A DNA stretch of 64,000 bases from Paramacrobiotus metropolitanus. Its lineage: Eukaryota; Tardigrada; Eutardigrada; Parachela; Macrobiotidae. The stretch's first letter is position 1. Every line of letters starts with the position of its first letter. Shown here in pieces: positions 51,207 through 60,747 of the stretch. The stretch lies in contig NW_026570508.1 in assembly GCF_019649055.1 (NCBI RefSeq), positions 1 through 64,000 of the forward strand, given 5' to 3'. The notes beneath the pieces are model-generated. The model saw only the letters and a program-made list of their open reading frames with translations, made no database searches and had not been told where the DNA came from. Made by a program: the position numbers and the translations under genes.

Positions 51207-52285
51207 CTACAAGGACAACCTAGCTAAGGATAAATCTTCTTGGTAGAACTGCGACGCGCGATTTCCGTCTCGCACTGGTTGGCCAGTAGAAAGTGATGAA
51301 AGCCGATAGGTTATAACCGGACCGTACACAATTTCATTTACGCGAAAAAGTTCGTCACTAAACGTTTGCGTGTAACCTTTGCTAAAAACAGATTTCTTTA
51401 AAACAACTCTCACAAGGTCCCCTTCTTTAAATTTTGGCTTGGCAAGCTTGATAAACCTTTTTTCTTGGCCTTGTTTGAACAACTGTGACTGATTTTTTAT
51501 TGTCACTTCTGCCGGTTTCATTTTAACGCTGCTGTGAATACTCATATTGTAATTGCTAACAATATTTTGCAGCGCCGAATGCCAGTTAGAACTTTTAGTG
51601 TACGTAAAGTGGCGAAAGAGGATTGTCTTTAGCGTACGATTGTATCGCTCTGCAAGGGCTGCTTTGAACCGCGAAGAAGAAACCTGATGTCTTATCCCAT
51701 ACTTTTGAAGAACGGCATTCACTTTTGCATTCAAAAATTCTTTGCCAGCATCAGTTACTATACATAAAATTGTTCACGTAAATGAAAAGTGCATTTATTG
51801 AATTACAAACATATTACACTTACTTAGTACAATTGGATTTCGTGTTTTAAAAATTTTATCCATTGCTTTTGCCACAATTTCACCCGATTTGTTCTCCAAG
51901 GGAAACGAGGTTGCATAGCGGCTCACACAGTCCACCATTGTCAAAATGTACTTATATCGCTCGTTAAACTTTTTAATTTTTTGTAATTCCACCAAATCTC
52001 CATGCCACACATTGTCCACTCCACACAAAAGTTCTTCAGTTTTTTGAATTTTATTCGTACAGGCTTATGAACGGTGTGAGTTCGCTGCTGCGCAAGAAAA
52101 TCTTTTACATCTTTTAGGGTAATCTTAACTCTTTTTTCAACTTCCCGTTCTTTGGCCACTCGATAAAGAGTCGCAGAGCCGGTAAGGTAAGCCGGTGATG
52201 TTATATCGGTGTACAAACTTTTCAGTAGTGTTGCCTTACGCCGACTCTGTGCCGCAGTAGTAACGCTCTGTCTAACTTTAGTCAT
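51207..52285 (-). pseudogene. Retroviral-type DDE integrase with one frameshift, two exons
   Basis: Segment 1 (52285 to about 52030) reads the N-terminal region ending in VHKPVRIKFKKLK. A one-base loss in the T run at about 52029-52032 shifts the frame. Segment 2 carries the first Asp (WHGDLVEL) and YKYILTMVDCVSRYA. A 66-nt intron (51823-51758; donor GTAAGT, acceptor TATAG) leads to the exon at 51757-51207 with the second Asp (TDAGKEFLN) and the Glu (ALAERYNRTLK). The C-terminal module (FKEGDLVRVVLKK) follows. This is the Polinton integrase, responsible for the 6-bp duplication. The shift would disable this copy unless corrected. Confidence 0.85.
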
Positions 52286-52683
52286 AACTTACCGCTTCTT
52301 TAAATCCAGGTGTGTTCTTTAGTAAGATAAGAATGAGTTGGCGAATTGCAAATGTGCGTGCGAGTAGATATATCCACAGTGTCTAAATCAAATGAGCTGG
52401 CAGCTGGGGCAATCAACATGCACCAAAGCACATCCCAAATAGTCAACAGCGTTAAGAAAGGCCTAAAATTGTTATTGTACAAGCCATTAAATTCACTTAT
52501 ATACCACCATACTCCGTCACAATTCAGCTCTCCCTCAATTCTCCTCCCACTTAAAAGGAGGAGGATTCTGGGAGTTTTGCTGGGCGGTTCATTCAAATGA
52601 TAAACATAGCAATTATCTTTATTGTGCTCTTTATAAGCCATGTCCGACGCTGTTAGATTTCCTGGTCACTTTACTTTTACGGA
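52286..52683. promoter_or_regulatory. Divergent promoter between integrase and dsRBD gene
   Basis: No well-supported gene. It includes a short inverted repeat CTCCTCCCACTTAAAAGGAGGAG (about 52542-52564). A 113-codon - strand ORF here (52641-52300) was not accepted. A short ATG frame at 52640 precedes the dsRBD start and ends within 75 bp. Confidence 0.4.
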
Positions 52684-53274
52684 ATGGTGCGGCGCTACTT
52701 TACAACTATAGTCAATATTATTACTAAAGTACTGTCTTTTGAAGTTGACTACAAAAATATTCCTCGGCGTATAAACGAAGCAGTCGCCTGTAAATACCGT
52801 GCTAGTATTGTTACAGAGAATATTTTTGCTATTGGAGTTGGCAAATCGTCCGCTACCGCCAAACAAGACGCCGCAAAAAAGCTTTTTGCGATCTTGTTAC
52901 GCAACTATCATCAGAAGTTACTTGAGTTGTTGGGTGAACCGCAGCCTACCACCTCAACCCATACCCTTTCCCGCAGTCATTTATCATTGCCTTATTTGTT
53001 GGATAATATTGCCACGGTTTTAAATTTTGATGTGGAATATCGTCGACTGCCTTCCGCGGAAGCTACCAACTGGAATTGTCAAGCTACCGTTGCGAACGAG
53101 GATATTTTTGTTATAGGGTGTGGATCGACAAATCAGCTGGCCAAGTGTGACGCTGCACGACAATTAATCGGGAGAATCCTGCAAAATTATTATAAGCAGT
53201 TGCTAGAAATCTTAGAGTGTCCTCCATCTATTGCATCTTCGTCCGCAGTACGTAAGAGCAACGATGCCACTTGA
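52684..53274 (+). CDS. Tandem double-stranded-RNA-binding-domain protein
   Basis: 196 residues with two repeats of the same alpha-beta-beta-beta-alpha pattern. The first spans about 10-75 (VLSFEVDYKNIP, KYRASIVTENIFAIGVG, SSATAKQDAAKKLFAILL) and the second about 105-172 (VLNFDVEYRRLP, NCQATVANEDIFVIGCG, NQLAKCDAARQLIGRIL). The last helix of each keeps the K-x2-AA-type motif that contacts dsRNA, and the ends of the two repeats are alike, so it arose by duplication. No catalytic domain. Such proteins sequester dsRNA and block RNAi or PKR-like sensing; this role is inferred. Its stop overlaps the start of the next gene. Confidence 0.8.
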   Translation: MVRRYFTTIVNIITKVLSFEVDYKNIPRRINEAVACKYRASIVTENIFAIGVGKSSATAKQDAAKKLFAILLRNYHQKLLELLGEPQPTTSTHTLSRSHLSLPYLLDNIATVLNFDVEYRRLPSAEATNWNCQATVANEDIFVIGCGSTNQLAKCDAARQLIGRILQNYYKQLLEILECPPSIASSSAVRKSNDAT

Positions 53275-53686
53275 GCGCCTCAACCCTTTTACCAATCGCC
53301 ACCATCCAGACAACCGCCATAACCAATCTTCAACATCTCTTCAGAGTAGCGCTGACGAAGAAAATACCACCTCCACCACCACCGCCACCACCACTACCAT
53401 CATACGAATCCAAAATGCTAACGAAGACCGCGAGAATACGCCACCTGCAGGAACTAGAACATTACCGCCGTCGCCACCGCCGTCCTACTCTACAACAGCT
53501 GACGGTAACGCTGGTCGTCACGCCCACGACCTTCCAGAACATGTGACGCTGTCGCTGATTTTGGTAATTCTCGTCGTTACGATTATTTTTATTATTAGCA
53601 TATTTTTTACTTTTATCAGCACTTTGTTAACTATACGAGACTTACGAGTACCTAACAACAATGTTAATACAAGTTATTTTGTATAG
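53264..53686 (+). CDS. PPxY-containing membrane protein
   Basis: About 140 residues from the ATG at 53264, which overlaps the end of the dsRBD gene. A polar Asn/Thr-rich N-terminus holds TLPPSPPPSYSTT, a PPxY late-domain-like motif that in other viruses recruits NEDD4-type ubiquitin ligases. A long hydrophobic segment near the C-terminus (LSLILVILVVTIIFIISIFF) should span a membrane, leaving a short tail. With the motif before the span, the N-terminus is probably cytoplasmic. It may take part in exit or membrane budding. No family recognised. Confidence 0.6.
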   Translation: MPLERLNPFTNRHHPDNRHNQSSTSLQSSADEENTTSTTTATTTTIIRIQNANEDRENTPPAGTRTLPPSPPPSYSTTADGNAGRHAHDLPEHVTLSLILVILVVTIIFIISIFFTFISTLLTIRDLRVPNNNVNTSYFV

Positions 53687-53770
53687 CCACTTCCCGTTCC
53701 CGTAATTAGCCATCGCAACACCTTTGTCTGCATTACAAGAATTGCTAACTTTTATCAGTTTCGCAATATC

Positions 53771-54142
53771 ATGGAGCAACCACTTATCAGGCTGGATGAT
53801 TTCTTCCACACTGCTTTACGAGCTTTGACAATTGCACGCCCAGGATTGGAGCCCTGCCCACCCGCCGTTTTCGTATCGGATCCATATCGGCAATACACTT
53901 ACCTGGAGATCTACGGCCACTTCAACTTCCGCCATATTAACCAAGTAATTAAAAATTATTTTAAGGCATTTGTACAATGTCAACGTTGTGCCAGCTGTTG
54001 TACATTAGTAGCACGTAAACGTGGAAAATTGCGATTGCTCTGTCTGACCTGTCAGTTTCAAATCGTTGTCAATAAGCGTATGGGTACAATTGCCGCAACC
54101 GCCACCAATTCCGGCGGGCTGCCTGACGTTGTTGTTGATTGA
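53771..54142 (+). CDS. eIF2-beta/eIF5-like zinc-ribbon protein
   Basis: 123 residues. Residues about 43-100 follow the eIF2-beta/eIF5 C-terminal module: a strand (YTYLEIYGHFNFRHINQVI), the helix KNYFKAFVQ before the first Cys pair, then a zinc ribbon CQRCASCC...LRLLCLTCQ. In the cellular proteins this reads like 'L.KYI.EYV.C..C.S..T.L......L.C..C'. The cellular domain binds initiator tRNA complexes and the eIF2-gamma/GTPase machinery in start-codon selection. A lone viral copy could mimic eIF2-beta and keep translation going, or block it. Resemblance is by motif spacing; not searched. Same direction as the dsRBD and PPxY genes upstream. Confidence 0.65.
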   Translation: MEQPLIRLDDFFHTALRALTIARPGLEPCPPAVFVSDPYRQYTYLEIYGHFNFRHINQVIKNYFKAFVQCQRCASCCTLVARKRGKLRLLCLTCQFQIVVNKRMGTIAATATNSGGLPDVVVD

Positions 54143-54452
54143 AATTTACCTTTTCTTATATGGACTTGTGTATATGCAAGTTAACGAATTAGTGTAGTGT
54201 GGCATGCGCAGTTGTTCTTGTGCCTGACGATTATTATTCGGAATAAACTCTGCGAGAACCAGCCAGCCAGATTTTAATTTCCCAGGAGCTGAAAAGGTCA
54301 CCAAGATTACACTCATCTTAGTAATGACGATTATATTCTTTCGTTCAACCTGCATTGTGTCGTCGAACGCTTGTTTAGTTGCATCTGCTCAAAGGCATTT
54401 ACTATTCACTGGATCCAGCGTTTTTTTACCACTAGGTGGGAACTGCAGAGGT
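54143..54452. other. Short gap before right TIR
   Basis: No gene accepted. It contains AATAAA at 54242-54247, a possible polyadenylation signal for the upstream trio of + strand genes. Confidence 0.4.
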
Positions 54453-54522
54453 TCGCGATACATTCATATAAAAAATATGGATGTAGGCAGAGCCTCTGCA
54501 GTAAACCCTCCGTGGACATACA
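54441..54522. repeat. Hairpin at inner edge of right TIR
   Basis: ACTGCAGAGG near 54442 pairs with CCTCTGCAGT near 54493-54502, and the inner TACATTCATAT pairs imperfectly with ATATGGATGTA. The left TIR carries only the inner stem (TACATTCATAT...ATATGAATGTA, about 34184-34203) and one outer arm, so the TIR boundary falls inside this structure. Confidence 0.7.
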
Positions 54523-55088
54523 ATGGCATTTGTTATTGTGCAACCGCCGTACGAATAATACGCGCGTAGGAGATTAGACATTATAATCTTATTCAAAAAA
54601 TTCCAAATTGCCGATGCACGTCAAATGCAAGTTGTATAAAAATAAAGTCAAAATAGTTTGTCAGATCCGCAAATCGTTAGTAGTTGTAACGCTTATAGGA
54701 AAACAAAATTTGTAACCATTACATTTTCAACATAAAACTATGTACATTTTATGTATTTGGGACGAAAGAAAGAAATCGATGAGCAAAATTGGCGCTAAAA
54801 ACTATATACAAAAGCCCATACAAACGAATATGTACATCTAAACTTCAGCGACGTTCCAGACGGTTCCCACTTCCGTCGCGTCGATTCCAAACTGCTTCGT
54901 CTGAAATCCACCGCAAAACCACGACCATGGCCGCCACCGCCAGGAGGACGACCGCGACCGCGACCACGCAGTACTCCCAGGTCCCCACTTCCCACCATCG
55001 CTTCAGGAAGTTGCGCATCCATTTCCTGTCCTGCCAAATACCACATCGTCTAGATTTTGTTGGTTTCTATGGATAAAATATTATCTAA

Positions 55089-58000
55089 TTACCCACCACC
55101 ACCGCCGCCACCGCTTTCATGCTCATACTCTCGTTCCAGAACCAAATTGTCCCCGTGCTCTTCATCATGGGCCTCTACTCCGTGCTGGTCATCATCATTC
55201 TCTTCTTCCTCCCTTTCCAGAACTTCCTCCAGCCACTCATGCTCCTGCTTCGACAATGTGATGTGGAGAAAATGGTGGAGGAGCGGACGAGTTTCCGCTC
55301 ATAAGTTCTACGATACAGTAATGATAAGTGCGATGAAAACATAAATGTATGGAGCGTTATAATAATCAATCACACTCACCGTCTGCGCTGCCAATACTCA
55401 CAGAGCGATGAGGGGAGGATGGTTGTTGTGGTAGTGCCGGTAGTGGAACATTTTCGTACATATGTTCTACAAGGCAGATTCAATATATGTGCAATACCGG
55501 AAATACCTAAGCATCATTATATTACTCATCTACACTTACCGCCGTGTTCCTCCTGCTCTTGATCAGCGCTGTTGCGTCCGTGCACTTCCGCAGAAACAAT
55601 AACTCGTGACACATCAGGGCGTGGAGAGTTGTACGGGAGATTCCCTATCGTCCGCACGGTACTCTGCCGGAAGTCGCGCATTATTTCCGCACCTTGCTGC
55701 TGGCGGTCACGGCGGTTGTTATCGTTGTTACCGTAGTCGTGGTCGTGGTCGCTGTCGTCGTCGAAAATTCATCACTCTATCATCAAGCACGGGATTATAG
55801 CCAGCAGGACGCGGGGACGGCATGTGGCGAGTCGGTGTCCTAGAATTCAGGTTGGCTACTGGGGAGAAACCATGGTGCTGCTGAAGGCCGGGATTGAAGA
55901 TAGGATTCGTTGATACTCCGCCACGACCACCACCACCCGACGCCCATCGTGTCCACCTGGAATTGTCTGCCCAGGCCATGACGATTGACATCATCGTTAG
56001 TGCCGCCGCTGCTGTTATCCCTGTTGTTGTTATTAAAGACTCCTCTCATCCAAGACCACACCGAGGCACTGCGGCGGCCGCGACTGCGTCGTTTTCCTCA
56101 TCACCCTTCGTCATCTTGCTGATTACTGCCGACGCCTCCGCCGGCGCCGCCGCCACAATACGATAACCACGCTTCCACAAGATACAAGATGACTAGCAGG
56201 AGAAGAATGACGCTGGCTACCGCAATACTAGCTGCAGTAAACCGATCTGCCAGCAATCCCATACGAACTTCAGCACCACCGCCACTACCACCTACAAGCA
56301 AACACGGAGGGCATGATATGTTGGCACAGAAGACAATGCGATCGGTAGCGTCCGGTATCGCCAGCGTGGCTGGTGTCGTCGTTGTGGACAACAGCAATTC
56401 CACAACAGTCGTCAGAGTTTCGTCATCATCCATCATCACTATCCTTGCCAGCAGATAACGACGATTCAAAATGTTCCGACCGACCGACATCCGAATTACT
56501 ACTGCTATTTAATACAAATAATTTTGCGTCGTTGCTTTTGGATACCGCCGCAGTAGTGTTTTCGCCGGATGCGAAGCCATCAGCAGCGGTGGCAATATAC
56601 CCATATCAGCTGTTGGATAAATGGGTTTTGCGAGAATGGCTGTGAGAAGTAGAAATATTCGGGACGTAGGTGGAAGGGTCAGCAGCGTCTGTAACTGGGT
56701 GGAGTTATGCTTGACAAGGTTGCTTCGGCCGGTATCGTTACAGCAGCGGTTGACCTGATCGTGGAGTTGGTAGCAGCCGTGATACGAATGGTGTCCGCCG
56801 TGCTCGTTCTTTCACTGCTGATATCCGCTTCTGCGCCGTCATATCGGTAATTACCGACGGCTGAGATGAAGGGAAGGTGTCATCATCATATCATTCTGGT
56901 TTGACACAGCTTCATTATCGCTACTACTGATCCCTGTTCTTGTAATAACTCTCGCGAAGCATGACTATTTCGACAGGAAATGACGTTGCGAACACTTTAT
57001 CAGTAATGACAGTGGTTGTGGTTAATAACGACGTCAAATTAAATTTTAGCTGGGCGGGCGCGCGCGTGGGCGTTACAACAGCGGACGGCGTCGTTGTTGT
57101 TGCTGTTGTTGTCTTTGTCGTAGTCAGCGGTAGCTGTGTAGCCGTTCTGCCGGCTGTACTTAATCCGCCCAACCACCACCACTTTGCGCCGGTAATAATC
57201 ACCTGATGTAGTGAGCGGAAGTGATGTACTCGTACTTGCAGTCGCATGACCAGGCAGTTTTTTCGAACTCGCATATGTGGTTAAAACGGCTGGCAGTGAT
57301 AGTAGCGTAACAGGAAAGATTGTAGCAGTAGTACTAGCTGTGTTCTCCACACCAATGACAATACGCTCTCCATCATCACCCTTACCGCTCAGGGTAGTCC
57401 GTCGCGGCTGTTGTTGGTGCCATAGCCCGTGTGCTGTATTCCCGATCCCGCGAAGGGTTAAAGATGGTTGAAGTTTCTCCGTTGATGAATGGTAGCAGGG
57501 GAGATTGAGACTTGCCGGTGGTAGGTGTTGGTGGTGGAAGTGGACGGGTCTGTGCTGCTGCAGCCCACGGGCAGTATGGCGGATACGCACATCCGGTGCG
57601 TTTGTCTGCGAAATATTTTCATATCATATCAGAGAAAGTACGAGTGCTTAACTTTACAAATTATTTCAACGACATTATCGACAATTATTTAATGGTTTTA
57701 ATGCTACTATTTTACCTGCAGGACAACGAGGAGCAATGACTCGGATACCCAAATTCTCCAGGCATTCCAGTTCGCGGCATTGCTGACCGTCGAAAATCGT
57801 CTGCGAGGATGATGAGCTGAAGGTCGGGAAAATTATGGGCTGGGCTCTGATTGGGCAGTACATCCACATCTGATCCTGATAAATCCAGCATGCGAACACC
57901 TCTAATTATTGCATCCGGTTGATTGTCCAACGGCCACAGTGATGCTTTACTGTCACCGCATTTCCAGAACGAAGGATAACAGGTGCAGAAATGCGGACAT

Positions 58001-58098
58001 GTACAGCAAAGGAATCAGACTGCAGCGACGGCCATAGCTGCAAGGAAAGTCAAACAGCCAGCAAACACCGTACTTACCGAGACAATTAGGTGCGACAT
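55089..58098 (-). pseudogene. Right-TIR copy of the LRR/mucin glycoprotein gene, broken
   Basis: This is the same gene as 30519-33568 in inverted orientation. Small deletions shift the frame within the first 30 codons (lost bases near 58040) and again at several places along the long exon (pieces are open at 57590-57039, 57274-56924, 56490-56101 and 56061-55728). The membrane span region is still recognisable (SIAVASVILLLLVIL). No full product could be made from it. Confidence 0.85.
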
Positions 58099-58826
58099 AT
58101 TACTGATGGAAAAATTATAATATCCGCCGTGTAAAATCAATAACGCAGTGCCACTATATAATACAATTGCAAAGTCAGTGCGAAAGAGAACTCAGTTCTT
58201 GACTTGAGAAGCACAAACACCAAATGAAAATACTGTCTCATGTGGAGACGATAAAATGCACTTACCATGACCCAATGGAGATAGCGCTGACCATTATCTG
58301 TGCCTGTTGTTAGCCGCTTCAATGACTCATATAAGAAATTAAGATAACGCGCCATGAGAAAGCTGCAATTCGTTTTTACACGGACAATTACTCTGGTGGA
58401 AATATTTTGTTATCAGCCAGCCAGCCAGCCAACGCTGACCAACACTACAACGCTGCTTACGCGTGCATACTGTATCCAGGGAATGCACGCCTGACTGCGA
58501 ACTGCATCAGATCATGAAGGGCCAGGCAGTCGTCCGGCGGCATGCTATCAGTGTGTATATGCCATGCATAACATTGCTCATGATGATTAAGTGCACGAAA
58601 ATTCCTGAGAGACACCAGACCGAGAGAAGACAGCAGGTGGTCATAAATGACTGTAGCGCTGGCACTGTACGAGGGCAGTATTGTACGATACGGATAATAA
58701 CTGTTAAATATTATTATAGTACACGTGCCTACCCGGAACGTGTAAGAACTGGTGTATTCAGTACACCAGGCTCTGCGCTTCGTAGCGAGAGGAGGCTCTG
58801 CCGTGGCAACCGCCCACGCGTTAGTC
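58099..58826 (-). other. Non-coding outer part of right TIR
   Basis: Counterpart of 29761-30518, with the (CCAG)n run near 58418-58432. No gene seen. Confidence 0.5.
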
Positions 58827-58866
58827 GCTGTGCTGGCAGTTACTCGGGGGTAAATGCCAGCACAGC
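58827..58866. repeat. Near-terminal hairpin of the virus, right
   Basis: Mirror of 29721-29760: arms 58827-58838 and 58855-58866 pair perfectly. Confidence 0.9.
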
Positions 58867-58886
58867 AGATGGTACCTATATCATCA

Positions 58887-58892
58887 CATAAA
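58887..58892. repeat. Target-site duplication CATAAA, right copy
   Basis: Identical to 29695-29700; removing the virus and one copy restores the reading frame of the interrupted RNase H. Confidence 0.9.
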
Positions 58893-60747
58893 TTAAAGAT
58901 GCATAAAAAACAAGGCGCAGCCATTTTAACGCTACCGCGTTCTTTGTTGTGCCGCTGTTCAAAAATGCTACCGTGCAAGTATTATCGGTGTGTATACGAG
59001 CATGTTTACCTCGCAGAAGTGGTGCAAACACAAGCAGAGCTATGCAAGCGCAAATTAATTCGAGTACATTTATGTTCGAGCTTTCCGGTTCATTAATTAC
59101 TGGTACCGGGAGCCAGATTTTTTTAAGAAAGCGAGGAGGGTCAAAGCTGTCCCACGAGCCGGCAAGCATGAGGTCGCCCATTAAGGCGCCAAAGCCTTTC
59201 AAGCTAGCATCGGTTGTGATGCGGATTTCATTTCGTACCGTTCCCATTGCACACTTTACGAACCCGTTTACTCTTGTCGCAAAGGTCATCCACCACTCAA
59301 GCTCGTGTCGGAGTGCTGCGGTTAGGCGAAGCCGGTGTGATGAGCGTTTAAGCGTCGTGAGCGCATCTATGAAAATGCGGGTGAACGTTCTGGCGCCGTA
59401 GATCGCCTTTGCAGCATACGACATATGTCCAACAAGCGATTGCAATTCCCGTTTTGACACTTTCCTTGCGGATACATAAGTCGAGCAAAGCCGATGCAGG
59501 GAGTCAAGCTTCTCTCTGGTCAGGATTATGGCACCCATGTTAGCGTCGATAATCAAGCGTAGGAATTTAACGCGCTGTGCAGGGCTAACGAGTTTTTCCC
59601 ATTTTATTCCAAAGCCGAGCGAAATCAATAATGAAATTAAGCACTGTTGAGCCTTCAGACATTCAAGCATTGATTCGGCGATTACAATGAAGTCATCAAG
59701 GTAGGAAACGATCTTGAATCCTCTGCGACGCATCATCCGTACGATAGCGCAGCTAATTTTGTTAAAGATGCCAGGAGCAATACTCAAGCCAAAACAAAGA
59801 AAATTGTCCACAAAGTATCTCTCACCACTGCCGTCAATATCCCACTTAAAGCCTTGAAACTGCCGGTGCTCCGGCCTAATTGGCACGCTACGATATGCGG
59901 CTTTTATGTCAACAATGGCGTAAAAGCTTTTTGCGGAGGACTGAGCAATCACGTCGTCTATCGAGCTGAATTTAAAAGGTTCAATAAATAGATGCGAATT
60001 CAGTGAGTCAGGAAATGGCCTGCTACAATCAGTGACGGGACGAGGAACATTTGATCCAGCTTTAGGCACAGCGCCGATAGCGTGCACGCGTATCGGTTTT
60101 GATTGTTGTTCAGTAATTTTACCGAGCGAGAGTTCTTCTTTGAATAATGCATCGAGCAATGGTTTAGTAGCCGGATCTAATGCGCTTTTGTAATTGGAAC
60201 ATTCAGCAGTTTTAATCGAAGCGATATCATCAACAATAGAGAAGCCGAACGCAATACCATTAAGCAGAAAGTCCTTATCCGGGTCAGACAACAATTCATT
60301 TTGCCAAACATGAAAGCACTGTGTTAATCGAGAGCGGGTTAAGAGGTCACTGTCAATAGACACATTAGAAACAGCGTTAGCGTTAGAAGGGAAACTGTTA
60401 ATGCAAGCGTGTTGAGCTAGGTCAAGCAGAGTGTCCGCATCCGGCTGCACGGTGGTCGCCGCTGCCGCAGTGTCCGCATCCATGGGTGTACTTGCAGTTC
60501 GAGCGGGTGCACTGTGTGCGGTTCCAGTTCCGGCACATTGTGTCAAGAAATGCCTGGTGTTGCGCTGGTGGTTGGTTTGGCTGTGGTCCGTTAACAATGG
60601 GTCCGTTGTTGCTGATGCGGTGCTGTCCGGTGACGTATCCCAAGCGCGAGCTGACGTGTGGACGTTTGCTGTTCGCATAGGGACGAAAACGTCGGAATTC
60701 TGAATTAAAGTAATGAGCGCCGATCGAGTTTCGAGCCGTAAAATCAT
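58887..60747 (-). pseudogene. Ngaro/PAT reverse transcriptase-RNase H, cut by the virus
   Basis: RT motifs of the DIRS-like group are VVDIKAAYRSVPI-like (AIVDIKAAYRSVPIRP), LCFGLSIAPGIFNKI and IVSYLDDFIVI (YLDD). RNase H motifs are ITTDASLKGFGALMG, INVLELICACIAL and RIHTDNTCTVAFLN. The N-terminus overlaps Gag (60747-60422) in another frame. The C-terminal strand of RNase H is on the far side of the virus (29700-29465). The bases between 58886 and 58876 that extend the frame belong to the virus. Confidence 0.88.

Larger units (their letters stand above)
29701..58886. mobile_element. Integrated Polinton/adintovirus-like DNA virus, 29.2 kb
   Basis: This element starts TGATGATATAGG and ends with the exact complement, flanked by CATAAA on both sides. 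It has terminal inverted repeats of about 4.4-4.5 kb enclosing about 20 kb of unique sequence. The hallmark set is protein-primed PolB, retroviral-type integrase, FtsK/A32 ATPase, double-jelly-roll capsid protein and penton. At 29 kb, with TIRs far longer than the few hundred bp usual for Polintons, it is on the large side. Several genes have short introns, so it is expressed in the nucleus. It is inserted in an Ngaro/PAT element. Lesions in integrase, the RNR small subunit and the right-TIR gene indicate decay since insertion. Confidence 0.93.
54453..58886 (-). repeat. Right terminal inverted repeat (4.4 kb)
   Basis: Reverse complement of 29701-34207 with numerous indels and substitutions. 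It carries a frame-broken copy of the LRR/mucin glycoprotein gene. Confidence 0.9.

Noticed and set aside
52300-52641. 113-codon - strand ORF between integrase and the dsRBD gene
   Set aside because: No domain, low-complexity content or conserved motif; it overlaps a likely divergent promoter.
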